Below are positions 6,750-8,555 of a DNA stretch of 8,555 nucleotides, piece by piece; within the stretch, counting starts at the first letter, position 1; each line of letters starts with the position of its first letter. The notes under the pieces are model-generated. The model was not told the origin of the DNA and ran no database searches. It was given only the letters and a program-made list of their open reading frames with translations. Location of the stretch: positions 1 to 8,555 of the forward strand of contig DNSH01000066.1 of the NCBI GenBank assembly GCA_003499715.1, written 5' to 3'. Both the position numbers and the translations under genes were made by a program. The stretch comes from Candidatus Mesolinea sp. (GTDB taxonomy: Bacteria > Chloroflexota > Anaerolineae > Anaerolineales > Anaerolineaceae).

Positions 6750-7969
6750 AAGTTATCCGTAAGATCCTCAGCTTCCTGCCAACGCTGCTGACCGCACTGA
6801 TCTTAGCCTTGGTCGTTTGGGTCTCGGCTGTAACCAGTAGTGACCCTAACGAAATTGTTACCTATCCTAAACCGATACCGCTTTCTATCTTGGGGCTTGA
6901 CCCAGACTTAGTAATTTCCGGAGATGTAGTGGATACGGTTACTGTAACCATTCGCGCACCTCATTCGATCCAACAAGAATTGGTGAGCAAGCCGGAAAGC
7001 ATTCATGCTTTTGTCAACCTCTCTGGTTTGGAGGCAGGGGTTCACACGCTTCAACCCGAAGTGACCATCGATATTCGTCCGGCGCGGGTAGAGAAAATCT
7101 CCCCTGAAAGCATTACGGTCACCTTGGAAAACTTACTCACACGGGAATTTTCTATCGATTTGCAATTGACAGGCAGCTTGCCAATCGGCTACGAAGCCGG
7201 CCAACCATCGTTGGACGTGGATACAGTGCTAATCACCGGACCTGAATCAAAAGTCAGTCAGGTGGTAAGGGTGATCGCCACCGTTGATTTGAACAATGTG
7301 ACCACCAGCATCTCCCGCGCTGTGGAACTCAAACCCTTAGATAACCGCGGCGTAATTGTTAACGGCGTCAGTCTGAATCCAACTCAGGTAAGTGTGGATG
7401 TCCCAGTCCGGCAGCTTGGCGGCTATCGCAACGTATTCGTCAAGGTAGTCACCACAGGGCAAGTGGCGCAAGGTTTCTACCTGACGGGTATTAGCGTCAA
7501 CCCGCCAACTATTACGATTTACACCACCGATCCAGCTTTAGCCAAAAACATGCCAGCCTATATCGAAACCGTGCCCATCAGCCTAAATGGCGTAAGAGAA
7601 AGTTTCGAAAGTGTGGTTGCTTTAAACCTGCCTGAAGGTATCCAAGTGGTTGGCGAGCAGAACGTCACCGTAACCGTAGGCATTGCAGCGATTCAAAGTT
7701 CCCTCCAGCTGGTGGATGTGCCGATTGAGGCTGTCAACGTAACCAGCGGATTGAAGGTAACACTCACCCCAGATCGCGTTAATCTATATCTCTCTGGGCC
7801 GCTCTACCTCCTCGAACAGCTCAATGTTGCCAACATCAGAGTAACTGTAGACCTACAAGGGAAGACTGCCGGCACTTACCAGCTAACCCCCTCTGTAGAC
7901 CTTGGCTATGAGGATTTGGAATTAGATTCAATCCTGCCGGCAACAATCGAAGTGGTACTCTCGCGGTAA
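6746..7969 (+). CDS. ybbR: YbbR-like domain protein (CdaR-type regulator of CdaA)
   Basis: Predicted membrane-anchored, extracytoplasmic partner of the diadenylate cyclase, 407 residues. Residues 1-6 are basic and 8-29 form one hydrophobic helix (signal anchor), after which the chain is outside the membrane. The rest is beta-rich and divides into four YbbR-type repeats at about 40-128, 132-221, 225-313 and 320-406. Recurring landmarks are the domain-end pattern V-x-V-x-(I/L/V), for instance ITVTLEN (123-129), VSVDVPV (215-221) and VTVTVGI (307-313), and mid-domain turns such as ITGPES (163-168), YTTDPA (259-264) and LSGPLY (349-354). In Firmicutes the homologue CdaR binds CdaA and modulates c-di-AMP production; the same role is inferred here from the overlap with cdaA. 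No lipobox is visible. The gene is followed 38 bases later by der. Confidence 0.9.
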   Translation: MKVIRKILSFLPTLLTALILALVVWVSAVTSSDPNEIVTYPKPIPLSILGLDPDLVISGDVVDTVTVTIRAPHSIQQELVSKPESIHAFVNLSGLEAGVHTLQPEVTIDIRPARVEKISPESITVTLENLLTREFSIDLQLTGSLPIGYEAGQPSLDVDTVLITGPESKVSQVVRVIATVDLNNVTTSISRAVELKPLDNRGVIVNGVSLNPTQVSVDVPVRQLGGYRNVFVKVVTTGQVAQGFYLTGISVNPPTITIYTTDPALAKNMPAYIETVPISLNGVRESFESVVALNLPEGIQVVGEQNVTVTVGIAAIQSSLQLVDVPIEAVNVTSGLKVTLTPDRVNLYLSGPLYLLEQLNVANIRVTVDLQGKTAGTYQLTPSVDLGYEDLELDSILPATIEVVLSR

Positions 7970-8007
7970 CGATAACTTCATCAAATTAGAAAGCGACTTA
8001 AAGATTA

Positions 8008-8555
8008 ATGAGAAAACCAGTTGTAGTACTGGTCGGAAGGCCAAACGTAGGTAAAAGCACCTTATTCAACCGCCTGGTAGGGGAAAGATTAGCCATTACT
8101 GACGAAATCCCCGGCACCACGCGGGACCGTTTGATATCAGAAGCTGACTGGGCGGGTCACGATTTCTTCATCGTCGATACCGGCGGCTTGGATCCAACCG
8201 CCCAGCGTAATCAAGAGCCTCTTTCCATCGGATCCGCAGAGTTTATGGCTGATATCCGCGCTCAGACCGAGTTGGCAATGCAGGAAGCTGATGTAATCCT
8301 TTTTCTTGTGGATGCTCAGCAAGGTGTAACCGAAGCAGACCGTGAATTAGCCCAGCTCCTGCGCCGCAGACAGATAGTAAAGGATGGCAAGCCATTTCCG
8401 CCAGTCATCTTGGCAGCCAATAAAGCCGATAGCGCCACAGCACGTATGAATGCGCTAGACTTTTACTCCCTTGGGTTAGGGGAACCCTTCCCCATTTCTG
8501 CTATTCATGGCACGGGCACGGGAGACTTGCTGGATGCGGTGGTTGAGAATTTCCC
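8008..8555 (+). CDS. der: ribosome-associated GTPase Der (EngA), 5' part
   Basis: First 182 codons of the tandem-GTPase Der, which acts in 50S ribosomal subunit maturation; the window ends inside the first G domain, so the 3' end is missing. The G motifs of domain one are all present: G1 GRPNVGKST at 10-18, G2 with PGTTRD at 35-40, G3 DTGG at 57-60, G4 NKAD at 138-141 and G5 SAIHG at 164-168. The stretch between G3 and the following helix (61-90) looks several residues longer than in E. coli-type Der, with an added NQEPLSIGS segment. The ATG at 8008 begins exactly at the conserved N-terminal strand. Its ribosome site is weak (AGAAAG, 7988-7993). It lies 38 bases after ybbR with no terminator visible between them, so cotranscription is likely. 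Confidence 0.95.
   Translation, partial: MRKPVVVLVGRPNVGKSTLFNRLVGERLAITDEIPGTTRDRLISEADWAGHDFFIVDTGGLDPTAQRNQEPLSIGSAEFMADIRAQTELAMQEADVILFLVDAQQGVTEADRELAQLLRRRQIVKDGKPFPPVILAANKADSATARMNALDFYSLGLGEPFPISAIHGTGTGDLLDAVVENF

Noticed and set aside
1..8555. CRISPR arrays, tRNA or rRNA genes, insertion sequences, riboswitches.
   Set aside because: No spaced direct repeats, clover-leaf patterns, transposase-like frames with terminal repeats or long structured leaders were seen on either strand by reading.

Overview
The window joins two oppositely transcribed blocks that meet at a divergent intergenic region (about 4541-4710). Nothing here is diagnostic of a species. The run coaE - cdaA - ybbR - der, a long CoaE with an extra C-terminal region, and a four-repeat YbbR suggest a bacterium of the Chloroflexota, most likely Anaerolineae-like. 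This is inference from gene order and protein style, not from a marker gene.

Left block, minus strand, read from 4540 down to 114: a decayed DUF2812-type membrane protein gene (pseudogene), an ABC transporter ATPase, its ABC-2 type permease, a RimJ/RimL-type GNAT acetyltransferase, and a metallo-beta-lactamase-fold hydrolase. After a 121-base gap comes a second RimJ/RimL-type GNAT acetyltransferase. The first five genes are packed with overlaps or gaps under 30 bases and look like one transcription unit starting from an extended -10 promoter near 4630-4638. The block looks like accessory material: an export pump with modifying or hydrolysing enzymes of unknown substrate, more AT-rich to the eye than the right block.

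Right block, plus strand, 4711 to the window end: dephospho-CoA kinase (coaE) with an unassigned C-terminal region of about 150 residues, the membrane diadenylate cyclase cdaA, its partner ybbR (overlapping cdaA by 4 bases), and the first 182 codons of the GTPase gene der, cut by the window edge. These are housekeeping genes: the last step of CoA synthesis, c-di-AMP synthesis at the membrane, and 50S ribosome assembly.

The most informative observation is the pseudogene at 3984-4540. A conventional ORF search sees only a 90-codon piece. A full-length DUF2812 reading frame can be followed through three in-frame stops and one frameshift, with an intact Shine-Dalgarno site at one end and a TAATG junction with the ABC ATPase at the other. 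I found no convincing novel system, no RNA gene, no CRISPR array and no insertion sequence. No gene-free stretch exceeds 300 bases.
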